DNA from: Melghirimyces algeriensis | GTDB lineage: Bacteria; Bacillota; Bacilli; Thermoactinomycetales; DSM-45169 | Assembly (NCBI RefSeq): GCF_900182565.1 | Contig: NZ_FXTI01000014.1 | Location: forward strand, 1-64,000 | Reading direction: 5' to 3' | Length of the DNA stretch: 64,000 bases | In this document: piece after piece, positions 30,487 through 38,649 of the stretch | Layout: the number at the start of each line of letters is the position of its first letter | Position numbering within the stretch: the stretch's first letter is position 1 | Made by a program: the position numbers and the translations under genes | The notes under the pieces: model-generated | The model's database searches: none | What the model saw: the letters and a program-made list of their open reading frames with translations, nothing else | Told to the model about the DNA's origin: nothing

Positions 30487-30545
30487 AATACGAACTTTTG
30501 TTCGTATTCATGTTCTCATTCTAGCATAAAAATAAATTTTGTAAA
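30487..30545 (-). promoter_or_regulatory. Promoter with LexA (DinR) box before primase
   Basis: AATACGAACTTTTGTTCGTA (30487-30506, extended by TT) contains CGAAC-N4-GTTCG, the exact Bacillus LexA core, with 9-bp arms. Upstream on the minus strand are TTTACA (30540-30545), 16 bp and TAGAAT (30518-30523). The box covers about +5 to +25, so LexA would block transcription until SOS induction. Confidence 0.85.
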
Positions 30546-30552
30546 GTCTTTT

Positions 30553-31935
30553 TTAGAAAATACTTGTATCGGCGAATTGGTCTACTACTGACTCCCCGCT
30601 CGGAACCTCTCGTAATACCCCATAGTCCAACATAGCGATAAGGTCAACGTAAAATCCTTCGCCCCCGTTCCGTCCCTTCTCCGTTCCGATCCGAGCATTT
30701 CCGTCTACGTTGTCGAATGAGAAAAGGTTGGTTACGATTTCGAGTGCCGCTTTCGTTGTTTTCACCTGGTCGCGGGTCGGCAACTTCAATTCACGTACAC
30801 CTTCACGCATCTTCTCCTTCTCTGCTTGAGTGTATTCCATCGTAGCTTGAACCGTAAATAACCCTAAAACGTCGTGTTCTCCAACAATCCGTTCAAATTT
30901 TCGTGCTGCTTGCTCCGCAGCTCCCCCGGTAGTTTTATTCGTGTTTCTTCCGTATACGTCCGAAATATTGTTGAACGGATCAAGAACAACCACATCAATA
31001 TCTTTATTCATCCGTAACTCACGATCAAGATCGTCCAGACTCCGTGTAAGTTCCGGATCACTCTTCGCCTGTAAAATTAGCTCTCCTTTGTAATAATCGT
31101 TAATACGCGTCAAGAACGCTTCCATAACTTCCTCTGAAGTTTCGTCCAGTTCCCCCGTTAGGATTGCTCGGTTTTTAATCCCGATCTTCCTTTTCGTCCG
31201 TACATCCGTAAACATTTCGTCGCGTGCCGTAGCAATCGAAACCAAGCGCGACATGAACAAGAACCATTTCAATTCGAATGATTTCGCAAGAACTTTCGCT
31301 CCCTGACGCAGTAGTTCGTCGATTATTGCAATTGTTAAATATGACTTCCCACGTCCGGACTCCGCGATGATCCCGTAAACGTCTCCACTGTGTAATCCAC
31401 CAATTTCCTTCGAAAGAGTAGGGAACGGAGTATTCCACCGTTTGAAATTCACACCCTCCTTACGTTTGTGGTATTCTTCCCGCAGATCCACGCCTAACTG
31501 TCCGAGAGTCCTGCCGATCGACTTCGACGTATTAGCCTGTGCCTCGATCCGTTCCAGTGCTTCCCGCATCTTACGGACGAAATCTAATCCGTTATACTTT
31601 TCGTTCAACTCCCGGTAATTAAAAACGCCTTCCCCTTGCATTCCGCGAAGAAATGCCCGCTCAGCCCAATCGTTTTTAATCTCGCTTGCCATCTCGTCAA
31701 AGGACGCCCGTACCTCAGTGTAATACTCGTCAGCAAAGGTGTTAAACTCCGTTGACAGCTCCTCCGGGGATGGTCCACGTCCTTTATTCCGCGCTGCATA
31801 ACTCAAAATATACTTCACCATCTTCTGTTCGTCTTCTGTCGGAAAGTGATCTGGACGGAGGTCGAAACGTTTGAAGGCGTCCACATCCCCAAAATCCGCC
31901 ACCTTTGATATGAACCTCATACCCGCGGTTGTCAT
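30553..31935 (-). CDS. Replicative DnaB-type helicase
   Basis: From ATG 31935 (GGGAGGACGAAAT before it) the 460-residue protein has an N-terminal DnaB domain and linker. A RecA-like core follows, with Walker A GIIAESGRGKSYL near 208, VVVLDPFNNISDVYG (Walker B) near 340, and FTVQATMEYTQ after it. It unwinds the fork and works with the primase downstream and the loader upstream. The region between 240 and 330 is longer than in DnaB. Confidence 0.9.
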   Translation of the reverse strand: MTTAGMRFISKVADFGDVDAFKRFDLRPDHFPTEDEQKMVKYILSYAARNKGRGPSPEELSTEFNTFADEYYTEVRASFDEMASEIKNDWAERAFLRGMQGEGVFNYRELNEKYNGLDFVRKMREALERIEAQANTSKSIGRTLGQLGVDLREEYHKRKEGVNFKRWNTPFPTLSKEIGGLHSGDVYGIIAESGRGKSYLTIAIIDELLRQGAKVLAKSFELKWFLFMSRLVSIATARDEMFTDVRTKRKIGIKNRAILTGELDETSEEVMEAFLTRINDYYKGELILQAKSDPELTRSLDDLDRELRMNKDIDVVVLDPFNNISDVYGRNTNKTTGGAAEQAARKFERIVGEHDVLGLFTVQATMEYTQAEKEKMREGVRELKLPTRDQVKTTKAALEIVTNLFSFDNVDGNARIGTEKGRNGGEGFYVDLIAMLDYGVLREVPSGESVVDQFADTSIF

Positions 31936-31948
31936 ATTTCGTCCTCCC

Positions 31949-32656
31949 TCACTCAAACTGGTATCCACGCGTAGGAATCCGATCCCTGAACGACTTCAGA
32001 CGGTCAGCTTTACGCTTGTATTTCTCGTCACCAAATACCACAAACAACTCCATGTTATCCGTAATTTCCCTGTCTGTGCGCTCAGCCAATACGCGAAAGC
32101 TATCCATTTGCGAAAGTCTCCGTTTTTCATCTGTATTATTACGTGGATCTTCTACTTTATTAGTTATTCTTTTCCGACCATCCCCATCTCCATCGTCAAT
32201 CGGAGCACCAAACGCATTTATCATCTTTCTTCCTCCTTCGCCTACTTTTCTCATTTCATCTTCATATGCGATGATTGCTCTGTTATCGTCATGTGGGAAC
32301 TTCTCGTCCAGTAACAGCCATTCAATATCAATTTCGGGAATATTATCGGTTGTTTTACCTCTCATTAATACCGTATAGGAATCAACAATGAACCTACGTC
32401 CTTCATAATCTTTTACTTCTACAATGTCGCCCGTCTTAAACAACATCGCTACACCCATTTCGATGTCGAAGTTAAGTGGATCAGACGCAAAATCTACAAG
32501 TTCCAACCGATCCTCCATTACTGGGTTCTTCCGCGATTTAACTTGATAGACGAATCCTTCATCTGCTTTGAATACATTCGTTATTTGCGTTTTTTCTTTC
32601 GTTCCATTTTTCGTTATAAGATTTACGCGGTCGCCTACATTGAATTTCGGTTCCAC
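31949..32656 (-). CDS. Phage protein with two KOW/SH3-like motifs
   Basis: GTG 32656, 7 bp after GGGAGGCG and just past the loader gene's stop, gives a 235-residue product. It contains GDRVNLITKNGTKEKTQI near residue 7 and GDIVEVKDYEGRRFIVDSY near 75, two small beta-barrel motifs. A lysine/arginine-rich C-terminal half follows. It lies between helicase loader and helicase, so a replisome accessory role is plausible but unproven. Confidence 0.6.
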   Translation of the reverse strand: MEPKFNVGDRVNLITKNGTKEKTQITNVFKADEGFVYQVKSRKNPVMEDRLELVDFASDPLNFDIEMGVAMLFKTGDIVEVKDYEGRRFIVDSYTVLMRGKTTDNIPEIDIEWLLLDEKFPHDDNRAIIAYEDEMRKVGEGGRKMINAFGAPIDDGDGDGRKRITNKVEDPRNNTDEKRRLSQMDSFRVLAERTDREITDNMELFVVFGDEKYKRKADRLKSFRDRIPTRGYQFE

Positions 32657-32669
32657 ATCTCCGCCTCCC

Positions 32670-33488
32670 TTATCTGATCCCTCGTTTTGAATCCCCATTA
32701 AATTCGACTGGAATACACATGTCGCGGACCCGGTCAAATATACGTCCTTTCTCGTCGTACATGTCCCGCAAGTCTTCAATTGGTACGTTGGACGTATAGA
32801 CCGTTGGTAACAAGTTGCTCACACGATGATCAACAAGATCGAGCAGATCCATGTTAAATGCATCTGATCCTTCGCGGACCCCTATATCGTCAATAACTAA
32901 AAAAGGCACCGACTTTGCGATTCGATGCGCTTCGTAATATGAGGCCGCGGCAGGTTTCGCTATGTGTTCAGGTACATTCCGTCTGTTAAATGCGTAGTAC
33001 TCAGAGTGCCATCTATTCATCGAAAGAAAAAATACGGGTCGATCTAACGTGTTCAACCCACGTATACGGCTGCCAATGTAATGACGCAAGAGATATTCGT
33101 TTGCAATCACCGCGGCTGTAGTCGTCTTTCCAGTCCCCGGTGATACACTGTACAGATAAACACTTTTAATCTGCGTAACCTCTTCGTCAAACTGTCTGCG
33201 AAATGTTGATACGTAATCGGAAATCACCCCGTACATTGGCTCGGCTTCGACTTCCGTTTCTCCTTCTTCGTTTTCGTACCGACGTACAACCCTTTCGATC
33301 TGCTTGATGGGCGACTCGTTCAGCGTCATTAAGCGATAATCTTGCGGAATGTTGGCGCGATGGACAATTCCTCCTGTTCCTTCCGATCCATGGACATTAA
33401 TGTATAATGGACACTTTGCATTACACGTTTGCGGATCGCCTGCTGTTCGGCAAGGACCACGGAGGATACAGTTTTTATCGTGTATCAT
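32670..33488 (-). CDS. AAA+ helicase loader (DnaC/DnaI type)
   Basis: The 272-residue protein begins with a cysteine-rich segment (CILRGPCRTAGDPQTCNAKC), possibly a zinc site. An AAA+ core follows with Walker A YSVSPGTGKTTTAAVIA near 108, Walker B FLVIDDIGVREGSD near 178, and the arginine-finger region YTSNVPIEDLRDMYDEKGR with RVRDMC. That is the DnaC/DnaI loader layout. GGAGG precedes ATG 33488 by 6 bp. It loads the DnaB helicase encoded downstream. Confidence 0.88.
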   Translation of the reverse strand: MIHDKNCILRGPCRTAGDPQTCNAKCPLYINVHGSEGTGGIVHRANIPQDYRLMTLNESPIKQIERVVRRYENEEGETEVEAEPMYGVISDYVSTFRRQFDEEVTQIKSVYLYSVSPGTGKTTTAAVIANEYLLRHYIGSRIRGLNTLDRPVFFLSMNRWHSEYYAFNRRNVPEHIAKPAAASYYEAHRIAKSVPFLVIDDIGVREGSDAFNMDLLDLVDHRVSNLLPTVYTSNVPIEDLRDMYDEKGRIFDRVRDMCIPVEFNGDSKRGIR

Positions 33489-34075
33489 TCGTTCGCCTCC
33501 TTAAAGCTTCGCACGCAATGGTCAATAATGGCACGCATCTCCTCAAAACAAATGTCCTTATTTGACTTTGCTCCACGCAAAGGATACTTATACCATTCTA
33601 TTTCTAGTCCATCTGGTTTGTAGACGAAGTTAGGAAGAACTACAGAACAGATATCTAAATGATCGTTCTCCGCGATCCACTTATCCTCTACCTCTTTTCG
33701 TCCACAATCACAGTGGAAGGCAATCCCGTACCTCCCTTTAGGGTACCCATTCTTGATCGCCCATTCCGTCAGTAATCTATCTCGTTCAGGTGGTGAAATC
33801 TGTTTTCTTTCTAATTCTTTTTCGAACACAGTAAATCGCGTATGAAAACACTCTTCTGTATGCGAGGGTAACTCTTCCTCGAAAAAATCCCATTCGCGAT
33901 CTTCATAACCGCAATTGCAATCTCCCCAGTAAAACGGGCGCAAGGTAAATACATCGTTATCGAAAGTATCTTCGTGAACATCTAACCCAGTGCGATCGTA
34001 TAGCGTATAAAATAAATCCTGCATCTCCCCTCGCGCAACCTTAATTGCCCTTTCGCGGTGTTTATACTTTACCAT
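33485..34075 (-). CDS. Cysteine-rich phage protein, unknown
   Basis: This 196-residue protein has GDCNCGYEDREWDF, EECFHTRF and FHCDCGRKEVEDKW, arranged like one or two zinc sites. It is followed by a tail with ICFEEMRAIIDHCVRSF. ATG 34075 is preceded by GAGGAGG. It overlaps the helicase loader gene by 4 bp. I recall similar unnamed proteins in phages of Bacillota and Actinobacteria but cannot name the family. Confidence 0.6.
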   Translation of the reverse strand: MVKYKHRERAIKVARGEMQDLFYTLYDRTGLDVHEDTFDNDVFTLRPFYWGDCNCGYEDREWDFFEEELPSHTEECFHTRFTVFEKELERKQISPPERDRLLTEWAIKNGYPKGRYGIAFHCDCGRKEVEDKWIAENDHLDICSVVLPNFVYKPDGLEIEWYKYPLRGAKSNKDICFEEMRAIIDHCVRSFKEANE

Positions 34076-34097
34076 ATAGAATAACCTCCTCGTATTT

Positions 34098-34493
34098 TTA
34101 GAGTAATGACCGCAAGTCCTCCCGCGACATCTCTAACGGTTGCGGTCGTTTCTTCCTCCGTTTCTCCTTCTCCGCCCGCCTTCGGCTAAGAACTCGCGGA
34201 AGGTATTGTGAACGTAAATACGTGTAAATAAACCAAAAATTAAGACCAGGGTACTGTTTCGTAGGTTTATGGCTCGATAAGCATTCGTCGATAAACTCCC
34301 TCAGTACCTCCGTTCCGTGTTCGTTGATGAAATTTTTTATCATCCCGGCTTCCATGCGCCAGGATCGAGGGACATAATCGATGCCATACACTTCCTTGTG
34401 CCGGTCTTTTAGATACGCCTGGAATGATCGTGTGTTCCACTTCGAAATTTCTAACCACTGCCACTCATAAGATTTCAGTTTATTGTCAGACAT
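34098..34493 (-). CDS. Replication-module protein, basic C terminus
   Basis: From ATG 34493 (GGAGG 6 bp before) the 131-residue product has SYEWQWLEISKWNTRSFQAYL, YLRSQYLPRVLSRRRAE and a run EKEKRRKKRPQP, ending in EDLRSLL. It lies in the replication cluster between a small gene and the cysteine-rich protein gene. It might be a primosome protein, but no motif decides this. Confidence 0.55.
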   Translation of the reverse strand: MSDNKLKSYEWQWLEISKWNTRSFQAYLKDRHKEVYGIDYVPRSWRMEAGMIKNFINEHGTEVLREFIDECLSSHKPTKQYPGLNFWFIYTYLRSQYLPRVLSRRRAEKEKRRKKRPQPLEMSREDLRSLL

Positions 34494-34713
34494 GATAGCC
34501 CTCCTCAATATACTTCTGGATCAATCTAGAATTTTTCCGGTCTAATTCCGCAACCTTCCTCATCTTTCTTCCCCGCCCACATTCGATATCTTTTACAGGA
34601 ACATACGCAGCAACTGCACCAATACATTCCTTACAACGACATTGGTATATACTAACTATCTTTATATTTTCCCTTTCTGGCTGATCCGCGAGTAAAAGAG
34701 TTCCTTGGACCAC
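34486..34713 (-). CDS. Small phage protein with cysteine pairs
   Basis: GTG 34713 is preferred (AAAAGG upstream); a TTG at 34752 lies in a terminator stem. The 75-residue product has IYQCRCKECIGAVAAYV with C-x-C-x2-C, then a C and a basic helix (GRGRKMRKVAEL). It resembles a minimal zinc ribbon. It overlaps the following gene by 8 bp. Confidence 0.5.
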   Translation of the reverse strand: MVQGTLLLADQPERENIKIVSIYQCRCKECIGAVAAYVPVKDIECGRGRKMRKVAELDRKNSRLIQKYIEEGYHV

Positions 34714-34742
34714 TATCTCACATCCTTTTTGATCGCGCAGGA

Positions 34743-34758
34743 AAACCCGCAAGGGTTT
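34743..34758 (-). terminator. Short terminator-like hairpin
   Basis: Minus strand AAACCC-TTGC-GGGTTT followed by TCC lies after the HTH gene at 34845-35210. The stem is only 6 bp, so it is weak. The region 34759-34844 is AT-rich with GTAGAGTT direct repeats and ATTAGC/GCTAAT and holds no gene. Confidence 0.4.
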
Positions 34759-34844
34759 GAGTGCGCTATATTTTATCTTGTTACGTATGTTTCTTGTTAA
34801 CGTATGGTTCTTGTTACTTTAAACTCTACCTACATTAGCTCTAG

Positions 34845-35210
34845 CTAATTTAACTCTACTTTAAATAGGTCTTTACTAAAGATAGAAAACGGAGCTATTC
34901 CAGTGAGGCGGTAAATTGTCCTTATACAACGTTTTGTTTTCGGATCACGAATAATTTTACGTTTAACTACAGGTATATTATTTCGTTGATACTCACAAAG
35001 TTTCTTTAGACGTCGATTCGCTGAAACAATCGATACTCCCATTCGATGGGCAAGCAACTCCTGTGATGGATAACACTCGCCTTTTTCATCCATGAATGTT
35101 GCGAGGGTACAAAGCGTATGCCACCGTTCAGCACCTAAGTCCGCCATTAGTCCGGATCGAGATGCATCAATGTAAAACCGAACGAATAGCCTATCATTGT
35201 GTTCGCTCAA
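34845..35210 (-). CDS. Winged-helix replication protein
   Basis: TTG 35210 is 7 bp after AAAGGAGG. The 121-residue product reads SRSGLMADLGAERWHTLCTLATFMD, then ECYPSQELLAHRMGVSIVSANRRLKKL, a winged helix-turn-helix as in plasmid and phage RepA/DnaD-like initiators, with a strand-rich C terminus. Promoter copy D lies 22 bp before it, so it belongs to the presumed phage sigma regulon and heads the replication operon. Confidence 0.75.
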   Translation of the reverse strand: MSEHNDRLFVRFYIDASRSGLMADLGAERWHTLCTLATFMDEKGECYPSQELLAHRMGVSIVSANRRLKKLCEYQRNNIPVVKRKIIRDPKTKRCIRTIYRLTGIAPFSIFSKDLFKVELN

Positions 35211-35231
35211 CTTCTAACCTCCTTTTTAATG

Positions 35232-35273
35232 CCTTCACTGTCTTTATAGGGGAGGACAAATAGGTTTCGCGCA
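35232..35273 (-). promoter_or_regulatory. Phage promoter-like 42-bp element, copy D
   Basis: Minus strand: TGCGCGAAACC, variable stretch, CTCCCCTATAAAGA then CAGTGAAGG. Located 22 bp before TTG 35210 and exactly as long as the three other copies. Confidence 0.8.
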
Positions 35274-35338
35274 AAAATGGCGAAATTATTTTTTTATGTA
35301 CCAGACAAAAAGACGGGGAGTGGTTCCCCGCCGTAGAC

Positions 35339-36532
35339 TCATCCTGCCTTTTCTTTTTTGTAGCGGTTAATAACTTTTCCGGCCATATGTTTTGAACACC
35401 CTGCCTCACGCATCAATCCGCGGAAGGAAGGTACTTTCCCAGTATCCTTTACAATACTCAGGTAAACCTCTTCGACAACCTCTTCAGGTACCGTATTCCT
35501 TTTATGCTTCTTCGTCTTTTCGGACGCTCGTCCCGCCGTATGCTGTCCGCCGTTTGTCCGTTCTGTTTTGTCCGTCTCGCGTCCGCCATTTGTTCGTTCG
35601 CTGTCCGGAACCCTTTCACTGTCCGTCCGCTTCTCCGCTTGATTGTCCGACTGTTGTCCGTTCGTATTGTCCGGACGAATGTCCAGCTCGCCCTGTCCGT
35701 CCACTGTCCGTTCGTTACATTCTTCGTAGGTTTCCGTTCGCACACTGTCCGGAAGTTTATCGGGCAGATCCGCATCTTCATCTAAGTGCACGGACATTTC
35801 TTCGTCAATAATTTCGTTAATATCGCCTTGTCCTGACGATTTAGTGTTCGTTACGGTCCGCTCGTCCGTATACAGTACCTTCACAGGCGTACTGCCGCTA
35901 CGTTGTATGGCACTGTCCGTCTCTTCTTGTACGGACACTTCAGTTTGGACTGCTTCCGGACGGACATTGTACGCTTCATCTGTCCGTTTACCGTTCCCTT
36001 GAATGCCTGTCCTGTCCGTATCAGAATCAAACACAACATCCGTCCGTTTTGATTCGGACAATTTATTTTCGTTCAGTTTCCGGACACTGTCCGCGTTGAT
36101 GGACGGTTTATTGTCCGTCTGTTTAGTATCCTGTCCGTCTTCCGTCCGTTTATTTTCGGACACTCCGTATGATACGATTAATTCGATGATAATAAGTCCT
36201 ACGAGAATGCTTATTCCCAAGACCCAACCCGCGATCCCAGAATCGAACAGATACGACAGATCCGCGGAATGATGGAGATTCGAGAAAAGAACGTGGAAGG
36301 CACCGTAAGCAAACCCGCACTTCAAAGTCCAACTCGAATGTTGTCCTGCAAGGCGATTACGAGCGAGTGTCACGGTCGATAGGAGGAATATTCCCTCGAT
36401 AAAAGCAGTAATCGTGAAGGCTTCACTTTGGCCGTATCCGATGTCTGTATACAGGCTCACCGTATGGCTATACGAAACTCCCAGAATCATAAGTGTCAGA
36501 AGCAGCGCGAAGCCAATCGACCATTTACCCAT
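35339..36532 (-). CDS. Membrane protein with disordered linker and C-terminal HTH
   Basis: The 397-residue protein has four hydrophobic helices in residues 1-125 (DUF2637-like: FALLLTLMILGVSYS, FIEGIFLLSTVTLA, FAYGAFHVLFSNLH, VLGISILVGLIIIELIV). A linker of about 210 residues is rich in Asp, Thr, Arg, Glu and Gln. The C-terminal domain has VVEEVYLSIVKDTG, RGLMREAGCSKHMAGKVINRY, a DNA-binding helix-turn-helix. It may tether DNA or a replication complex to the membrane. The linker DNA is packed with CGGACA words. It overlaps the initiator gene by 8 bp. Confidence 0.75.
   Translation of the reverse strand: MGKWSIGFALLLTLMILGVSYSHTVSLYTDIGYGQSEAFTITAFIEGIFLLSTVTLARNRLAGQHSSWTLKCGFAYGAFHVLFSNLHHSADLSYLFDSGIAGWVLGISILVGLIIIELIVSYGVSENKRTEDGQDTKQTDNKPSINADSVRKLNENKLSESKRTDVVFDSDTDRTGIQGNGKRTDEAYNVRPEAVQTEVSVQEETDSAIQRSGSTPVKVLYTDERTVTNTKSSGQGDINEIIDEEMSVHLDEDADLPDKLPDSVRTETYEECNERTVDGQGELDIRPDNTNGQQSDNQAEKRTDSERVPDSERTNGGRETDKTERTNGGQHTAGRASEKTKKHKRNTVPEEVVEEVYLSIVKDTGKVPSFRGLMREAGCSKHMAGKVINRYKKEKAG
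35540..36170. repeat. Dense array of TGTCCG/CGGACA words inside coding DNA
   Basis: I count about 23 GTCCG on the plus strand in roughly 640 bp plus about six CGGAC, most as TGTCCG(T). Spacing is irregular. The words appear in all three codon phases (Arg-Thr, Thr-Asp and Gly-Gln contexts), so the bias is in the DNA and not imposed by a peptide repeat. Located between initiator-like genes, it could be an iteron-type origin. Confidence 0.75.
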
Positions 36533-37361
36533 TTGCTACATCCCCTTTCAAGTACCACTTAGGAATCTTGTCCCCCATCGTTTGCCTTCGTACTTCCGCG
36601 ACAGCCATGTTGAAGCAAACGCCGTAAAAATAGCCGTCAAATGATCCGCGAATATTCCCCCGCTTGCATTGAAATACAGTCCCCTTAAACGCATGTTCCG
36701 CCAATTCATCACATACGTAGTCCAACCCCGCAGCCTTGGAAGCAATTACACAACGGTTATAAAGATGGTAAATCCTTTCCGCGTCATTGAAATACCTGCC
36801 GACTAAATCGCGAAACTCGGTTGGGACAGAACCAGGCGTAAATGATTTATCAAGCCTGCCCGTTTTGTCTGCCGTCTGTACGTTATTACTAAGTATTTTA
36901 CTTTGAGCATCATTGGAGAAGTCTTCTTTAGTTGTCGCAAACAGTCCCTTATCTGTCGTTATTTCTTCGTTATCATCGTTATTGCGACTGGTCATTTCCG
37001 ACTGGTCATTCGACCTATCACAGGCGGTTTCCCTTGCGTTAATGACGTATACATTTGCGCCTTTGCCTCCGGTTTTCTCTCGAATTGTGGTAACTTTTTC
37101 GATTATGCCTAGTTCAGTGAGTTTGCGAAGTGCCCGGCGTACCGTTGCGTCGCTTTTTTTAACTACGCCACAGATCGTAGAAACCTTTACCCATGACGCC
37201 CCTGGAATAATTTTCGAGCGAAACTCTAAGACGCGTAATACGCGTAATTGTGTTTCGCTAAGATCGTTATTTCGTATATGAGATTCGACCGCCTGCGACA
37301 TTTCCACAGGATTGACGAAGTTCTGACATTCACGCAATTTATCTTGTATACGCCTATCCAT
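36525..37361 (-). CDS. Replication initiator-like winged-helix protein
   Basis: The 278-residue protein has an N-terminal winged helix: SETQLRVLRVLEFRSKIIPG, VKVSTICGVVKKSDATVRRALRKL, ELGIIEKVTT. A polar linker and a C-terminal domain (FRDLVGRYFNDAERIYHLYNR, DELAEHAFKGTVFQC, DGYFYGVCFNMAVAEV) follow. The build resembles plasmid/phage initiators of the RepA or DnaD type. GGAGG lies 7 bp before ATG 37361. It is the first gene of the replication operon after the integrase. Confidence 0.7.
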   Translation of the reverse strand: MDRRIQDKLRECQNFVNPVEMSQAVESHIRNNDLSETQLRVLRVLEFRSKIIPGASWVKVSTICGVVKKSDATVRRALRKLTELGIIEKVTTIREKTGGKGANVYVINARETACDRSNDQSEMTSRNNDDNEEITTDKGLFATTKEDFSNDAQSKILSNNVQTADKTGRLDKSFTPGSVPTEFRDLVGRYFNDAERIYHLYNRCVIASKAAGLDYVCDELAEHAFKGTVFQCKRGNIRGSFDGYFYGVCFNMAVAEVRRQTMGDKIPKWYLKGDVANG

Positions 37362-37412
37362 TGTCTTTCCTCCATTAAGCGGAAAGAAAGGCGAACTGAA
37401 TACACATTGAGA

Positions 37413-37507
37413 TTGTATACGTGCTTATTTTACGTTATAATATAGGTATCAGTTTATTATGTTCGTATTCAGTTGCTCGGTGCGCCAACACCGGGCCTTT
37501 CTTTTTA
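37413..37507 (+). ncRNA. Predicted small RNA between integrase and initiator genes
   Basis: A plus-strand promoter (TTGTAT 37413-37418, 17 bp, TATAAT 37436-37441) is followed after about 35 bp by a terminator: GCTCGGTG-CGCCAA-CACCGGGC with CTTTCTTTTT to 37507. The predicted transcript is roughly 60 nt (from about 37448) without a ribosome site or ORF. It runs opposite to both neighbours and could be a regulatory RNA of the phage switch or replication. Confidence 0.6.
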
Positions 37508-37531
37508 TCCGCGCTATTTTTAATTGCCAGC

Positions 37532-38500
37532 TTAGATCATCAGTCTTTCAATCGGGCTGTATTTTTTATGTTCTTGGCTTATATCTTGAGAGAATAGCTT
37601 CACATAACGACGAGTCATTTCAAGCGAATTATGTCCGAGGATGTTTTGTAATGTGAAAGCATGTCCACCGTTCTGTACAAACATTTTCGCGAATGTATGG
37701 CGGCAGGTATGTGGTGAGCATCGGACGTTTTTAATCCTCGCCTGTTTTCCGTATGATGCAAATCGCTCTTGAAACGTCCGGATCGCAACAGGTTTGTTAT
37801 CAATGGATACAAATAGAAAATCGTGTTCCACTTCGCCTCGAACCGCGAGGTATTTCCGAAGCTGACGCTTCATCGTCGATTGAAAAGGAACGAGTCGTTC
37901 CTGTGACCCTTTCGGGCTTCTTACTCGTATCATGTTGTCGTCAAATTTCACGTCATCTACGCAAATATTTACGAGCTCTTTGATTCGTAGCCCTGTTTCA
38001 AGCAAAAGGAGTATCATTGTATAATCTCGCAATCCCGTAAACGTCTGTTGATTCGGCTGACGGAGTAACGCATGAATCTGTTCACGAGAAAACGTCTCAA
38101 TGACCGTTTGTTTTTGACGGACCAACTTAACAGAGTCCATCGGATTATGAACTACCATTCTCTCGCGCTCCAAAAAATTGAATAACGACCGGACAGCGCG
38201 CAGTCTGGCATTAATTGCGGACTCTTTACGATTATCATCCATCATAGCAAGTATTACGTTCTCTTTAATAATTTTTGAAGTGATTTTATTTGGGTTTGTA
38301 TCGATCCGCTGTTCTTCGAGCATCTTTTGGAAGGTATTTAATTCATTACGATAAAACCTAACGGTCGACTCGGAAAGGTTTCTTACGCGGCAATCTCGGA
38401 GGAAAGAATCGAGTGACATTTCGAAGGAATCTACTGTCTTATTCGTTATAGCAGGCGCGGCCAACTGTTCAGGATCGAGTTTATTACGTCGGCGTGGCAT
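37532..38500 (-). CDS. int: Tyrosine recombinase / phage integrase
   Basis: From ATG 38500 (GGAGGTGTACGTG before it) the 322-residue protein has an N-terminal SAM-like core-binding domain (MSLDSFLRDCRVRNLS). The catalytic domain has ETGLRIKELVNI (Arg), SPKGSQERLVPF (Lys), HTCRHTFAKMF (His-x-x-Arg) and LGHNSLEMTRRYVKL (His, Tyr), all residues present. It lies beside tRNA-Leu, a common attachment target, with the tRNA 3' end facing it. The element's integrase is therefore at its right end. The matching att site on the left was not found in the window. Confidence 0.93.
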   Translation of the reverse strand: MPRRRNKLDPEQLAAPAITNKTVDSFEMSLDSFLRDCRVRNLSESTVRFYRNELNTFQKMLEEQRIDTNPNKITSKIIKENVILAMMDDNRKESAINARLRAVRSLFNFLERERMVVHNPMDSVKLVRQKQTVIETFSREQIHALLRQPNQQTFTGLRDYTMILLLLETGLRIKELVNICVDDVKFDDNMIRVRSPKGSQERLVPFQSTMKRQLRKYLAVRGEVEHDFLFVSIDNKPVAIRTFQERFASYGKQARIKNVRCSPHTCRHTFAKMFVQNGGHAFTLQNILGHNSLEMTRRYVKLFSQDISQEHKKYSPIERLMI

Positions 38501-38594
38501 CACGTACACCTCCACGTAAATTTGATTCACAAATCGTACGCGTTACCCCCGTAATCCCGCGTAATGTTTTTTACGTACTATTTTTAGACGCAAA

Positions 38595-38643
38595 AAGAGT
38601 CATACGGAAGGACTCTTAACACCCTGAAACCCGTATGACTCTT
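38595..38643 (-). terminator. Terminator of tRNA-Leu
   Basis: A 13-bp perfect inverted repeat (38595-38607 with 38631-38643) and a long 23-base loop, followed on the minus strand by TTTTTGCG, lies 7 bp after the tRNA. It probably ends the tRNA transcript. The phage right attachment core is likely between here and the tRNA 3' end. Confidence 0.75.
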
Positions 38644-38649
38644 ACGATT

